NCBI GenBank assembly: GCA_000320545.1
Contig: ADNK01001130.1
Coordinates: forward strand, 62,001-126,000
Origin: Bigelowiella natans CCMP2755
Taxonomy: Eukaryota > Cercozoa > Chlorarachniophyceae
Reading direction: 5' to 3'
Length of the DNA: 64,000 nucleotides
Position numbers and translations under genes: made by a program. Below are positions 1-11,977 of the stretch, piece after piece. The notes under the pieces were generated by a model. The model saw only the letters and a list, made by a program, of their open reading frames with translations, ran no database searches and was not told the DNA's origin. Each line of letters starts with the position of its first letter. Within the stretch, counting starts at the first letter, position 1.

Positions 1-719
1 TTAATAAAACAGGTGTGGGAGAGTACAACACGCCAAACTACGTGCCGGTAGTAGTAGTAGTAGTAGTAGTAGTAATAGTAAGGGGTAAGATGACCGCAGA
101 AATAGCATCATGAGGCCGCTGCTGCTGCTGCCATTAGATAGATGATAACAATGTAAAAGACGATGTAGATCACATACGACGTAAGTCAGTACCATGACCT
201 AGTACATCATGTGAAATCGTCTTCTCGTAACCCTCCCCCCCCCCCTCCTCCTCCTCCTTCTGCTTCCAAATCATCGTCATCGTCATCGTCATCATCATCA
301 TCATCATCGTGATAATCACAGGCTGGCCCTACGGACTACTCCGTAGACCCCCTCTCGCTTATCGATAACTCTCAAAACTCAGTTCTTATCAACGCAACCA
401 CGCCAGTGGGTGGCGACGATCTGGTAATCAACGCTCTAGCTCTTTGTCGTGTGCCGTCGTTGTCGTTTTCGGGCTCAGTATGCTGTTCTCCGCATTGTTG
501 TTATTATTATTGTTGTTATTATCATTATAAATTATGATAATATATAAGGTTCTGACCGAAGGTTGTTCGTATACTAACATGACCCCAACATCGTCAACTG
601 ACATGGTAGTAAAAGCAGTAGTAGTAGTAGAAGAAGAAGAAGAAGAAGAAGAAGCGGTAGTGAAGTATGGCTCTAAGTTATCATCATATGATGGTGAAGC
701 GAATGACGCAAGGAGCAGG

Positions 720-758
<39 letters not shown>

Positions 759-3461
759 GAAGAAGAAGAACGGGTGAACAAGAAGATAAATTCAAATATG
801 GTCATTTATATAACCAATACCGCTGTTTCACAATGCATATCAAATCTTCATTCTTCTCCTCCCCCCCTCCCCCCCTATCTATCCTCCTCCTCCTTTGTTG
901 TCTCCCAGGCTCGCTATCTCCTCTGCACGTGGAAGGAATTCGAGCAGACAAAATATGGTAACAATAGCGTGCTAGCTAGGAGCAGCAGTAGCACTAGCAG
1001 TAGTTGCGAGTAAAGTAACGGACGGGTGGGATGAGCCCTTCCTTGCCTCTCCCTTACCATTCATTCCCCCTCGTACGAACACCTCATTGCTGCTGAATAA
1101 CGCCGGTGTGTACGGGGATATCACATCAGGGGCCTTCCTGGGTCCCCTTGGCGACGACTCAAGTGTACGCGATCAAATGAACTTCTCCACCATCTTTACA
1201 AACACGACCGCTGTGTTTGGCCTCCCAGCTTTCTTAAGTCTCAGGAACAAGGCGAGGGCGAGAGAGGTACAGCGCGAGTGACGGTGCTCTGTCGCTGTCT
1301 ACACACGAATTCTGCATCGTTATCAGCCTAGCGTAATTTCGAATAGGCGTTACGATCAAAGGGAGCGAGCTCGGCCAGCACCTTTGACATATCTTTAACA
1401 TCATCCCCATGGCCCAAAACAGCCAAGCAGAAAGCTATCAATCAAGCCTTTACCGGTAGCAAAGCAGCTACTATTCCTCTGGGGAAATCCATCCCCCATT
1501 CTCGCTACTGCTATTTTAGAAATTTTGTGCGCTTTGGAATTACATCATTACTGTAGGCTGCTTGTCGCCATTTCACCCCCCCGCCCCCCCTTCGTGCTCC
1601 TCCTCCTCGTCATCATTATCATCATCATCATCACTGCCGTTGTCCCTAACATCATCGAAGGTATTGCGGTGACAATCGCTTTTGCCTTCGTCCCTGCGGG
1701 AGTTGCTGGCTTCATCATTCGTGAAAGACAGACCGGCAGCAAACACCTCCAGATTATATCAGGAGTGAACATCGTCGCATACTGGTCATCAACGACACTT
1801 GTGATTGATTGATTGATTGATGGTGATAGTGGTGGGGATGGGGATGGTGATGATGATGGTGATGCGTTTTCTAAGGTGTCTAGGCAATATCAATCACACA
1901 AACTTCATGTTATTTTATGCAGGCTGTCTAATTTTGCATGGGACTTTCTCAACTTCCTCCCTTCCTGCATCATCGCGTATGTATTCGTCTGCGGCACTAA
2001 TTTCTCTCCTTTTTTTTTTTTAACCCTTTTTTGCACTCTGTTTAAGCGTTGCTTTCTCTATGGTCGCCTTTTTCATTCACACATACACACACACACACAC
2101 ACACATAAACACACACCACACACGCACGCACGCACGCACAATTGATTACACAACGATTCCAGGTTGATCGTGTTCGCTATATATGATCTGGAGGCCTACA
2201 CTGGCGATGCCGCTGGGGTATGCATGGCCGACGACGACGATGATGATGATGATTCTGATTTACGACATTTGTGAAATAGTAATAGTAGTGGTAATTGAGG
2301 ATACTTCTTCCAATATCCACGACAACTAGCGATTTGCACGCTTGATAAAAGAACGTGTAGGCGAAGGAGAGGGTGGGGGAGATTAGATTGCAATACGACT
2401 TTTAAGAGTTCTACTGAGAGATGAAGATCTTCCCGCGCTGTGTGTGTGTATGTGGGGATGAAGATATGTTGGTATCCTAATATGCTTTATTCTTCCTGGC
2501 AACTGATATCTCTGATCTTCCCATTGTATATGAATATCTGCTACCATAGGTTGTTTTCCTAACGTCTCTTCTCTTTGCTCTAGGTAGTACTGTAATAGCA
2601 AGGAGACCGTGCTGTCATTGAATTCCCACTCATCGTCTCCTTCCATGCGTTGTTTGTCTATGGCTTGTTGTGAGTGCTTGGCAGCTGCCTCTAGTGGCTT
2701 TGTATACTCTGATTTTCTTCGTTCCTATACCAGCCATCATCCCTTTCACATACTGCATGAGTTTCTTGTTCAAGACGCCAGCAACAGGGCAGGTACCGCA
2801 CTTGGATCGACATTATTACTGATGATGATGATGATGATGATGAGTATAATGGTAGCAAGAGCAGTTTATCACTGAATTTTCATTGTCGTTATGGTACTAC
2901 TACTACAACAACAACTACTACTACTACTACTCAGGTTGTAATGCTGCTGATCTACTTCTTATCTGGAACGATTCTACTCATCGTCAGTGCCATCCTTTCC
3001 GTCATCAGCTCGACGAAGGAGATCAATGACAAGCTCAAATTCGTAAGCAAGAGGAAGAAAAAAGCGATACTGCGAGAGAGCCTTCTAACCCTTCCCAACT
3101 CAATCATCCCCCCTCCCCCCACACACACGTGGTTCGAATGAGGAAAAACGCCTGAGAGGTTGAGGAAGGGAGGGGGACAGAATGATAATGATGATGATAA
3201 TGATGAGTGCCTTTTTCTTTGCTCTCTAATCCTCTCTTCCTCCTCCTTCTCCTCCCCCACCTCTTAATATTATTGTCGCAGGTATACCGCCTTGTTCCGT
3301 CATACTGCTTTGGAGAAGTCGTCTCTAATCTAGCTATTCTTTCCATCAGTAAGCAACAACAAAACGATGACGACGACGATGAAGACAACGAATTTAGTAC
3401 AGATGAAGAAGAAGATGATGATAATGATAAAGAAGAAGAAGGGGAAGAGAAAAAGAAAGAC

Positions 3462-3492
<31 letters not shown>

Positions 3493-4614
3493 ACCCCAAT
3501 AAAAAATATAACAAAAAAAGAAACAGGTTGTGTCATCTGTTAGGATTGTTTATCAAAATGCTGCTGCATCTTCTTCATCACCATCATCTATTATGTTTTC
3601 TTCTACATTGTTGTTGTTGCTGCTGCTGCTGTTTTGCTGCTGCGGATATAGACGAAAGTTCTGGTGGTAACAAGACGAATCCAGCCAAATGGAGCACTAT
3701 AGGTCACTTACATTAGGATTGCGACGATAGAAACAATAGGATTAAGGGGGAGAATGTATAATGGTGGTGATGATGAAAACTAACAAAAGCAAGAGAGAGG
3801 GTATATAATGGTGGTGATGATGGAAACTAACATAACCTTCCATCGTATCGCTATAAAAGGTCAGTAGAGACCAAACACAACTCCGATCATCATCATCATC
3901 ATCATCTAAGCATCATCTACATTCTTTGTCTGGCCCCCTTTACCCTCCTCACTACCGCTGATAATCGTCTCTATTGTTGTCGCTAGGCTGGCCATGCGTC
4001 TATATGACTCTTGAAGCAATCATCTACACAATCATTTTGTTCCTTATCGAGAAGATCCTAGCCACGCCAGATCTGTAAGCACTCCCCTCCCCCACCCCCC
4101 CCCCCTCTCCCTCCCTAACGGGGGTGGGTAAATGAGAGATGGAAGAAAACATGGAAGCTTGAATACTAGTGAGATAGCTGACTAGTGAGATAGCTGTCTA
4201 ACTGCAAGTTGTCTCAATTTCATACGCTTCCTGTAGATATGCAAGGTTTTTCCCCGCGCCTGCAGTTGATGATGAGAATTACGAAGAGGATCAAGACATC
4301 GTGAACGAGAGAAAGCGTGTTCAAGGCAACAAGGTATGGGATTGCTGCTGTAAATGACGACTCGTACATAGTTTCATTACTGATTCTTTATAAGCAATGG
4401 TCGGTTGAAAGATTGTGGGTATGAGTGTTCTGTTTCTGGATGATGACGATGATTTATACGATGATGATGATGATGATAATGATGACTGGTACAACTCTCC
4501 AGGCGCTCGAGAACTGGGCTCCTGATGCACTTCAAGTGAGGGGACTTCGTAAGGTAAGGATCAGTGCTTGTATGTACTACTCCTTTCACGCTATAAGGCT
4601 TTTGGCAAATGACG

Positions 4615-4656
<42 letters not shown>

Positions 4657-4709
4657 GGGGGGGGGGGGGGAGGAGAAATAGAGTCGTACGTTCAAAGCAC
4701 ACATAAATA

Positions 4710-4754
<45 letters not shown>

Positions 4755-6159
4755 CAGGTGTATAGCGGGCCGAAGGTAGCCGTGAAGGACTTGTGGTTTG
4801 GAATCCCTCGTGGCCAGTGCTTTGGTTTCCTCGGCATCAACGGAGCAGGTATCTGCTGCTTTAGTAGTTGTTGTTGTTGTTTTAAGTCAGTCAAATGCTG
4901 CTTTACTTTGCGCTCTACCGCTGTGAGCGTACAGCTGCCAGACACCTACACGAACAGACAGAAAACCACGTATTAATTAGGTAAATCAACGACGTTGAAA
5001 ATGCTCACTGGAGACGTTCTGCCAACTCTCGGAACGGCGAATCTTGCTGGCAAAGACATCCTCTCAGAGCAAGAGGAGGTGAGTATACATTAAGCAGCAC
5101 GATGGGAAGAGGAGGAGTAGGAGGAGGAGGAGGAGACACGGGCAGAATGCAACGAGAGACGTAGCGGATATATGGTTTTTGGTGTTGAAGATGACTTGAA
5201 GCACCGATATGATTTCAATGTCAATACCACCGAATGCATCGTTTTGCAGTGTTATTGACGTGGTTTTCATTCTTGCTTATCTGCAGGTTCGCAGCCTGAT
5301 CGGCTACTGCCCTCAATTTGACGCGCTTCTACCAAATCTTACCGCACGTGAAACTCTTAGGATGTTCGCTACTATCAAAGGGGTGGGAGCAACACTTACA
5401 ACAGTGCTATATTGTACTCAGCAGGATTTTTCCGTAGCTTGAAACTGAAACCCTCAGCCATTTTGTACAAGTCATTTAGCTGTGTGCCTGTGTGTAAATA
5501 ATCATAATCTGCTGCTGTGGAGGCTGGTAACGCTGCTGCTGCTGTACGCGTGTGGTTTGTGTGTGTGTTACCACTACTTACACATACATACCAACGCAAA
5601 TCGTCAGGTTCCACCAAAGTCTCTTGAGCCGTACGTGTTTGAAATGTGCAAGCAGCTCAGCTTGGACATGAATGGATGGTAGTAATAGTGTAGTAATAGT
5701 AATAATAGTAGTAGTAGTATCTCAAAAAAACAAAATGTTTTAAGAGAACACGACGAATCTTGTACCACGGTGGGACATCCTGCTTCGAAACACAAATCCG
5801 TAGATGTTTCCGGTTCCATTCAAATGTTGGGAGTGAGTCTGACTCTGACAGTACGCGCTGTTTACTACCAAGCGCACACAGAATAGGAAGAACTAGATTA
5901 AAACGACGACGACGACGATGGTGATGATGATGATGATGATGATAATGATGATGATAAATTGTAATATTTCCCCCTTCTAATCCTGTGCCGTGCTACCAGG
6001 CTTGATAAACCTTGTGGAGGCTACTCTGGAGGCAACAAGCGTAAGCTTTCTGTCGGAATTGCATTGGTAATAATGGCTGAGGGAAATTAGCCACTACATA
6101 ATGACGCTTTCTCATAAATGAATGTCATCATTACTTCCTTACCATTATCAGTATCATCT

Positions 6160-6198
<39 letters not shown>

Positions 6199-7521
6199 TC
6201 ATTTCATGATCATCGTTCACTCAAGCGAGTTGATTTGCTCTGTTTGGGATAACTACTACTACTACTACTACTACTTCTACTACTACACTTGTCAGGTTGG
6301 AAATCCTCCCATTGTCTTCCTTGATGAGCCTTCTACCGGTAGTGTTTAGTAGTATCACACTAAGAATGATGATAATGATGATGATGATGATGATGATGTT
6401 TCCCATCCAAATGAATATTGTTCATGAAGCTTTTAAACTGTACTCAGCACTTTTTCTTCTTCATCATCATCTTCTTCTTCTTCTTCTTGTTAATACTTGG
6501 CATATTTTCCATCCGCTGCAACGCTAAGGAATGGATCCTGGAGCGCGTCGTTTCATGTGGGATCTGATCAGCAGTACCATGGCTACCCGTTCTGTAGTGC
6601 TGACGACCCACTCTATGGAGGAGTGCGAGGCTTTGTGCAGTCGCATCGGCATCATGGTGGGGGGGCGACTGCGATGCATAGGATCATCGTCACATCTAAG
6701 GGCGCGTTACGGATCAGGCTATCAATTAGACCTCAAATCGGAGTCTGGCAAGTCGTTCGAAATCAGATCATGGGTCCTTAACCAAACCGTGAATCCTGTG
6801 GACATGTCAATCATTTCATTTCCAATTCGTCTCTGTCAATCCCTGCAACCACATGCCAATGGCAGTCTCCTCGCTCCATCCCCCCCACCCCCCGCCAATC
6901 GGATCGGTGTGGCCACCACGCTGACAGCGAAAATAATAATTGCACAGGTACAGAAGGAATTCAAAGGCGCCAAAATAATAGAAGACCAAGGTTCTTTGCT
7001 ATTTCATAAGAACAATGACGCCGTACTCACACAAAATGCATGTCTCCTCCTCAACTCATCCCCACATCACTAAAATACGATGTTCAGGGCAATATATGAA
7101 ATTCCGCCTGGATTCCACCGGGAGAACTCTGGGCAGCGTCTTCCGCATCATTGAGAGCAATAAGCAGCGTGGGATAGCCGAATACTCCGTGAGCGAAACG
7201 ACCCTTGAGCAGATCTTCCTTCACTTTGCAAAACAACAGGAAGAGGAAACAGGTAATGTAAGTGATCGTCATAGCGGGAGGTATTTCCCAAGAGTATGAC
7301 CCTTGTTCTTTTTGTTCCGAGATGTGATTTTGTTTGCTCTGGCTGCCGGTGCAACAATAGGTGCTGTGGCAGGATTCGTAAATGGCTCTCGTACTCACTC
7401 ACACTCAACAGCGACAGTAGAGAGGAAGGTAAGGAAAAGAAATATTATTCCAAATAATGATAAATTAGTGGAAGAAATAGCTTTAAGAGCTCGCATCTCC
7501 TTTACTCTCCCGTCCGTGTAA
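1..7521 (+). CDS. ABCA-type ABC transporter, C-terminal half (TMD2-NBD2), 5' partial
   Basis: Membrane ATPase of subfamily A, normally a lipid or sterol transporter. About twenty exons are visible, running in from upstream (first exon ends near 48). Exons around 329-433, 910-957 and 1085-1266 look like the extracellular loop. Membrane exons follow at about 1640-1800, 2163-2217, 2696-2792, 2940-3039, 3283-3350 and 3988-4075, with the ABCA-like motif SGVNIVAYW near 1765 and the loop [15 protein letters not shown] near 2725. The nucleotide-binding domain has Walker A GINGAGKSTT split by an intron (4848/4981), Q-loop [11 protein letters not shown] (5305), signature [10 protein letters not shown] (6020-6050), Walker [11 protein letters not shown] (6310) and H-loop [12 protein letters not shown] (6600). 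A further hydrophobic stretch lies at 7320-7390. The reading frame then runs to TAA at 7519-7521, although a donor-like site at 7429 leaves the exact 3' end uncertain. Introns are packed with TA, GAT, TAC and CT repeats. The family is certain; the substrate is unknown. Confidence 0.9.
723..756. repeat. TA microsatellite
   Basis: Pure AT dinucleotide run inside an ABCA intron, next to GAA and GTA repeats. Confidence 0.95.
4619..4670. repeat. GA tract followed by G25 homopolymer
   Basis: A GA dinucleotide run passes into 25 consecutive G (4646-4670) in an ABCA intron, followed by a TA run at 4711-4749. The G run could form quadruplex structure and is a likely sequencing trouble spot. Confidence 0.9.
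6163..6195. repeat. CT microsatellite
   Basis: CT run in the ABCA intron preceding the Walker B exon; it may extend the polypyrimidine tract. Confidence 0.9.
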
Positions 7522-7945
7522 TTAACCGACAAAAATGGCACAGAGTGTAAATGCACAATCTCAAAAATAGAAGTGACGATTTCCATGTGACTGAAGAGAG
7601 GCAATGATGAGAATGCAAATTCCGACGTTCATTGAAAATATTGTCAATATTAAAAGGCGAGCCTTCAGGAGACTCTTCTTGAAAGGGAACAAAAGGAAGG
7701 CTATATGAAGCTGTGAGACACGAACTCTAATTTTCGCCATCGCCTTAGGGAAAGTTAGAGTCCTGGACTACCCAAATACATGCTCAAACGTGGTGGGCTA
7801 TATAAATTTAGTATTGGAATATCATTGTTTTTCATTGCATCAAGTATATAACAACATTTGGCTTAATACAAGTGCTAATATCTAATCACATAAGTAAGAG
7901 CGTGTACTCATTGCATTCGTAATGATGACATTGCACGCAAATGAT

Positions 7946-7983
<38 letters not shown>

Positions 7984-8538
7984 AATGCATTTGCGTGCAG
8001 GTGCACTGCGTGCAGTCAGACAAGCCATGGCAGATGCCGATGGCCTCTTTCCACGCATGTGTGTGCTGTTCACAGTCTGCATTAGTGCTGTAGCCGCTGC
8101 TTATACTTAGCTTTGCACAGCTTTAGCATTAGCATATAGGACGCTGATGCGTAGCAACCATGACCCAAATTTCATTTCCCCGCCACTCTACTAGCATAGC
8201 ACTGTCGCAAATTGCCTACCCGTACGCTACTCCAACATTAGCGCTGTAGCCGCTACATTGCGCAGCTACATGAGGATGACCATTGAACAAATTTACTCCG
8301 GCCCATATAAGATGCGGTAGCCACCTGCTGGACTTTGTTTCGCTCATATCTAGATTTGCGATGCTGGGAAAGGATGCATGGCATATGAATTTGGCCAATG
8401 CGGTCAAAATTTATGCTTAAATGTCTATTTGCCATTAAATGCGCAAATACCAAAAGGTGAAAGCTCTGTTTATATAACTTTCACTGGTATGACAGTGTTA
8501 TAATTTCATTTAGATTTTATAATTGATAGCGATTTGAT
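7522..8538. other. convergent gap, no gene seen
   Basis: Between the 3' ends of the ABCA and secreted-protein genes. It holds a GT microsatellite (about 7946-7982), TGCA-rich sequence, and a 28-bp segment (8263-8290) repeated with two mismatches at 13111-13138. CTAG is scarce, unlike the other convergent gaps. Open frames here are short and not convincing. Confidence 0.6.
8263..8290 (+). repeat. dispersed repeat, copy 1
   Basis: 28 bp beginning CAGCTACATGAGGATGACCA, with 26 of 28 bases identical to 13111-13138. It may be a remnant of an old mobile or duplicated sequence. Confidence 0.6.
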
Positions 8539-10089
8539 TTAATTCTTTGACCAATATCCGTAGGCTCCCTGGCCATAACCGCCAGATGCTTCATTGTTGC
8601 CACATTTTTTCAAGCAACCCGAGCCCTTAGCAGGATTGCCTTTCGGGTAACTGAATCCAGAACATTGAGAATCGGAGAGGCACAGGTTCTTCATATCATG
8701 TAGCTTGAATGTGCCGCACATGATATTTGAACAATGAGGCCACTTAAAGGCATACTTGAAGTGAATAACTCCTGTTGCAACGCCCTTTGCTATGTAACCG
8801 TGAGTTCCCGTTAATCCATATTGAGCAGAATTTTCATTACTGCCACACATCTTTAAGCATCCTTGTCCCTGCTCAGGATTATTGACAGGGAAACTGAAGC
8901 CTGTGCATTGCTGATTAGCTTTGCATTCTTCCTTTGCCTTCACGATTGAAAATTGTCCACACTTGAAGTTTCTGCATGAAGGAACATTAAGAGTAAATAA
9001 CAGGAAACTAATCATATCACAAAAACGATCAAGATAAATACATGTCATTCATGTGTATCTCAATTGTTAAAACTCCGCGTCACATTCTTTTTACTAATTT
9101 ACTCACTTGCAATGCGGCCAAACTTCTTGATACTTTTGGTACCACTTCGTAGTTGCTGGCGGTTTGGGCACAACAGTTGGCTGTTTCGGTCCCTCTACGG
9201 GTCCTTCCTGGATTGGTTTCGGCCCTTCGTTGGGTCCTTCTGCTATAGGTGATGTCGGCTTTAGAGTTGGCTTTTCAGTAGGCTTTAAGGTAGGCTTCTC
9301 CGTAGGTTTTAAGGTAGGCTTCTGAGTGGGCTTCTGAGTGGGCTTCTCTGTAGGCCTTGGGGTTTGCTGCTCAGTAGGCTTCTCAGTAGGCTTCATTGTC
9401 GGCTTCTCAGTTGGCTTCAATGTCGGCTTTAAGGTTGGTTTAGCAGTGGGTAGTTCCTCTTTGGGTAGATCTTCTACTTCACATTTCTTTGCGATATTTT
9501 TGCAGCAAGAGGCGTAGCAGTTTTGTGTGTAGGGATTATCGTAAGGCTTGGCCTCCGAGGACATGTTGTATGCAAGGAAATCACATGTGTCAGTCCCTTC
9601 GCATGTGTAGAAAGCGCAGTCGCACCCCTTTGTTTCGAAAGAGTCTCCATCTCCACTCTGCATTGAGTATTGATATGCTTCTTTGAGACTCACACACCAC
9701 GATGTGTTTCTAGCCCTTGCGATACGTGCTTCCCAAGATGCTTGTAGGTTCTCCTGGTTAGTTGCTTGCCAGAAATTCTTTGGAAGCCTACAATAGAAAA
9801 GTAGGAAAACGTCTTTAACATACTATCTTTATTATAATTTCCATTTAGAGAAGGATTTGTACCCTGTTGTTTTGGTGTCCTTGGTGTAAATGACATCGAC
9901 ACAGATATGATGGTTAGTGACGAAATCGCAGGCAAAATCATCTCCACAATGTTTGGTATCAGGATCCTTCATAGATTCTAGAGATTTTGCATTCTTCGGT
10001 TTGCCCGGGATATTAGCTAGGCCATGGGTAAGCACCGCCATCAACCCAAGGCTGAGGAGCAACATTGCACTGCGAGGAGGGCACGCCAT
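8539..10089 (-). CDS. secreted Cys-rich repeat protein with Pro/Thr/Lys linker
   Basis: Three exons fit in phase: 10089-9863, 9787-9107 and 8971-8539 (446 aa). The N terminus, with the hydrophobic run [14 protein letters not shown], is a likely signal peptide, so I infer secretion or a wall location. A Cys-rich segment (with [14 protein letters not shown]) follows. A linker of about 65 residues is built from [11 protein letters not shown]-type repeats. Two tandem C-terminal units of about 70 residues each start at WPHC and contain C-x-GFSYP, GCLK-CG and a closing GY motif. The second unit begins at the WPHCSN of exon 3. The units resemble small Apple/PAN- or lectin-like Cys folds, but I cannot assign a family. 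KPT-type linkers are common in secreted algal and heterokont proteins. The exon 1 donor (GTACAA) is weak but is the only one that keeps the frame. The gene is convergent with the ABCA gene and divergent from the saposin-like gene. Confidence 0.7.
9226..9462 (-). repeat. Pro-Thr-Lys coding minisatellite
   Basis: An imperfect 12-bp-multiple repeat inside exon 2 of the secreted protein encodes [11 protein letters not shown]-like units. It is probably a flexible, possibly O-glycosylated stalk between the two Cys-rich regions. Copy number is likely to vary between strains. Confidence 0.75.
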
Positions 10090-10570
10090 GATGATTTATC
10101 TGCCACGAAAAATTAGATAAGAGAGGTACTTTTCAAGTACCGACTTGCCTACTTCCATGTCGCTATCACGAAATATCGTACACATCCATTGGACTTTAAA
10201 TAATGTTCATGCCGCTACTACCAACATGTGCCATTTCCATGATCATGAGGTTCAATGAATGCAGGACGTTTTAGTCACCTTTTTATAAATGATGCTGGAA
10301 ATAGTGAAAATTACACCACAAGAATAATGTAACGGAGTTTGCGAAACGCCTAGGATTCATGGGTTCTTCCGGTGATTTATCTTTTTCTGCATGTGGTTTT
10401 GAGATTTTATCAGACATTGCCAGGGATTCAGATTGACGACATTCTTTTTTTGTTTAACAAACGCGAATTTGTTGCGTATTTACTTGACTGATTCCGTATG
10501 TATCATGCTGCAAATAGATCAGAATTTATCCAATGGACATCTATTCTTACACTAACGCTAGTACATCATC
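10090..10570. promoter_or_regulatory. divergent intergenic region
   Basis: This 480-bp AT-rich gap separates the starts of the secreted Cys-rich gene and the saposin-like gene. It should contain both promoters. I see no clear core element beyond A/T tracts. Confidence 0.35.
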
Positions 10571-11018
10571 ATGTCTCAAGGCGCACCACCATTTTCTTTC
10601 TTTTTCCTTTTTTTGGTCCCTAGATCTAGATCTACGCTGGTTGGAAAAGCGACCAACATGTATGGAAACATGCATGAATCAACAGTAGAAATTATTTTTT
10701 CGCAAACTTTTTAAATTCGATTTGAATTTTGTCGCCTTTGCCCTCAGGCGAGACGTGCTGAAGGAACGGAATAGGAGAGGAGGCGATGCGATCAGCGCCA
10801 TATTGAACATAGAAGCTAACGATCTCCTCAAAGATAGCGGGGCTTTGGCAGATTCCTACAATTCGATCTGGAAAGTTGTCCGATCAGTAGTAGCATTACG
10901 GCATGGTTCCTCAACTCAATCCATTGGCCTACAGCCATATAAACCTTCTCGTCTTCTTCATTCTAGTAGTTCGAGGTTATTTTTCTGCAGAGTATTTAAA
11001 TCGTATAAATTTTAAGTG

Positions 11019-11066
<48 letters not shown>

Positions 11067-11094
11067 CAATATATTTATAGACATGCACATATTA

Positions 11095-11125
<31 letters not shown>

Positions 11126-11789
11126 CAATTGTAAGTTGGTGGTTGATCAGGTGCCCAACTCAATGTAAACACAGCTTCTGAAAACCAAGCTGTAATGCGC
11201 AGCGAATCAAGAGCGTTAGAGGAGTTTGCTCTTGCACTAAATTTAACAACAGGTTGAAATTTTTGAACTATAATGTGAGGGAAATTTCAAATTCATAACA
11301 TGTAGGAGGTGGATGGAACAAATGTAAAACTTGCGTCTTCATGATAGAACGAGTAAAAAAGGTATGAGCTTTAATGGGTGAAATGCTGCTTGAGGTTGAT
11401 TATTGTTTCTTTCTATACACATACAATAAAGGGAACGAACATGCTACTGCCTGCCATTTGCTCGGAGCTGCATCTCAAATACCCTGACGCATATAAAGAT
11501 GTAAGTTCATATATTCATCATTACAACATTGAATTAAAGATGGAATCTATGCAGTGTCATAAGCTATTGACAGCAATAAACGGCGAAGCAAATAATATCA
11601 GGTCAAATTAATACGGTCCATCGATTGTATGGCTACGTTTCACCTTTGAATGATAATGCAGATATTGGCTGTTTGAAGGGTGCTACAAATATGAAGTTTA
11701 CGAAGCGAAAGAATGGACGAAGGTTGCTTCTATTAACAACGATCATAATGGATTTAATCAAATCTCATACATATTTGCACGGAACTCAC

Positions 11790-11825
<36 letters not shown>

Positions 11826-11977
11826 CATCTTTAATGTATTTTTGTGTGTGCTCTAAACACACGTGTACAAGCGCACTAATTTTTCCTTATCTAAATCAGC
11901 CCTGTCCGTCACACGTCATCTGCACATCTCTTGATAAGTACTGCAAGGAACTTCCACCAGAGGATCCGTTTGCATAG
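10571..11977 (+). CDS. saposin B-like Cys-rich protein, 219 aa
   Basis: Eight exons join with consistent phases: 10571-10659, 10748-10905, 11151-11252, 11306-11361, 11432-11500, 11555-11601, 11662-11722 and 11900-11977 (TAG). The product starts with a short hydrophobic stretch (FSFFFLFLV), then a helical 80-residue region. The C-terminal half has saposin-like cysteine spacing: KCKTCVFMIERVKK, LLPAICSELHLKYPDAY, a CHKLLTAI helix, GCYKY, and PCPSHVICTSLDKYC. Saposin-like domains bind or disrupt lipids in lysosome or secretory compartments; that role here is inference. The intron between exons 2 and 3 holds two long TA tracts. The start is chosen as the ATG that gives correct phase into exon 2; an upstream signal-peptide exon cannot be excluded. 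The next gene downstream is on the same strand, the only tandem pair in the window. Confidence 0.7.
11021..11125. repeat. paired TA microsatellites
   Basis: Two TA runs (11021-11059 and about 11099-11125) inside the second intron of the saposin-like gene. Confidence 0.9.

Noticed and set aside
3207-3716. Forward frame rich in Asp, Glu, Gln, Cys runs
   Set aside because: Translation of GAT, GAA, CAA and TGC triplet repeats in an ABCA intron.
11021-11125. Possible origin or matrix attachment site at the TA tracts
   Set aside because: Equivalent TA runs occur in many introns; nothing distinguishes this one.
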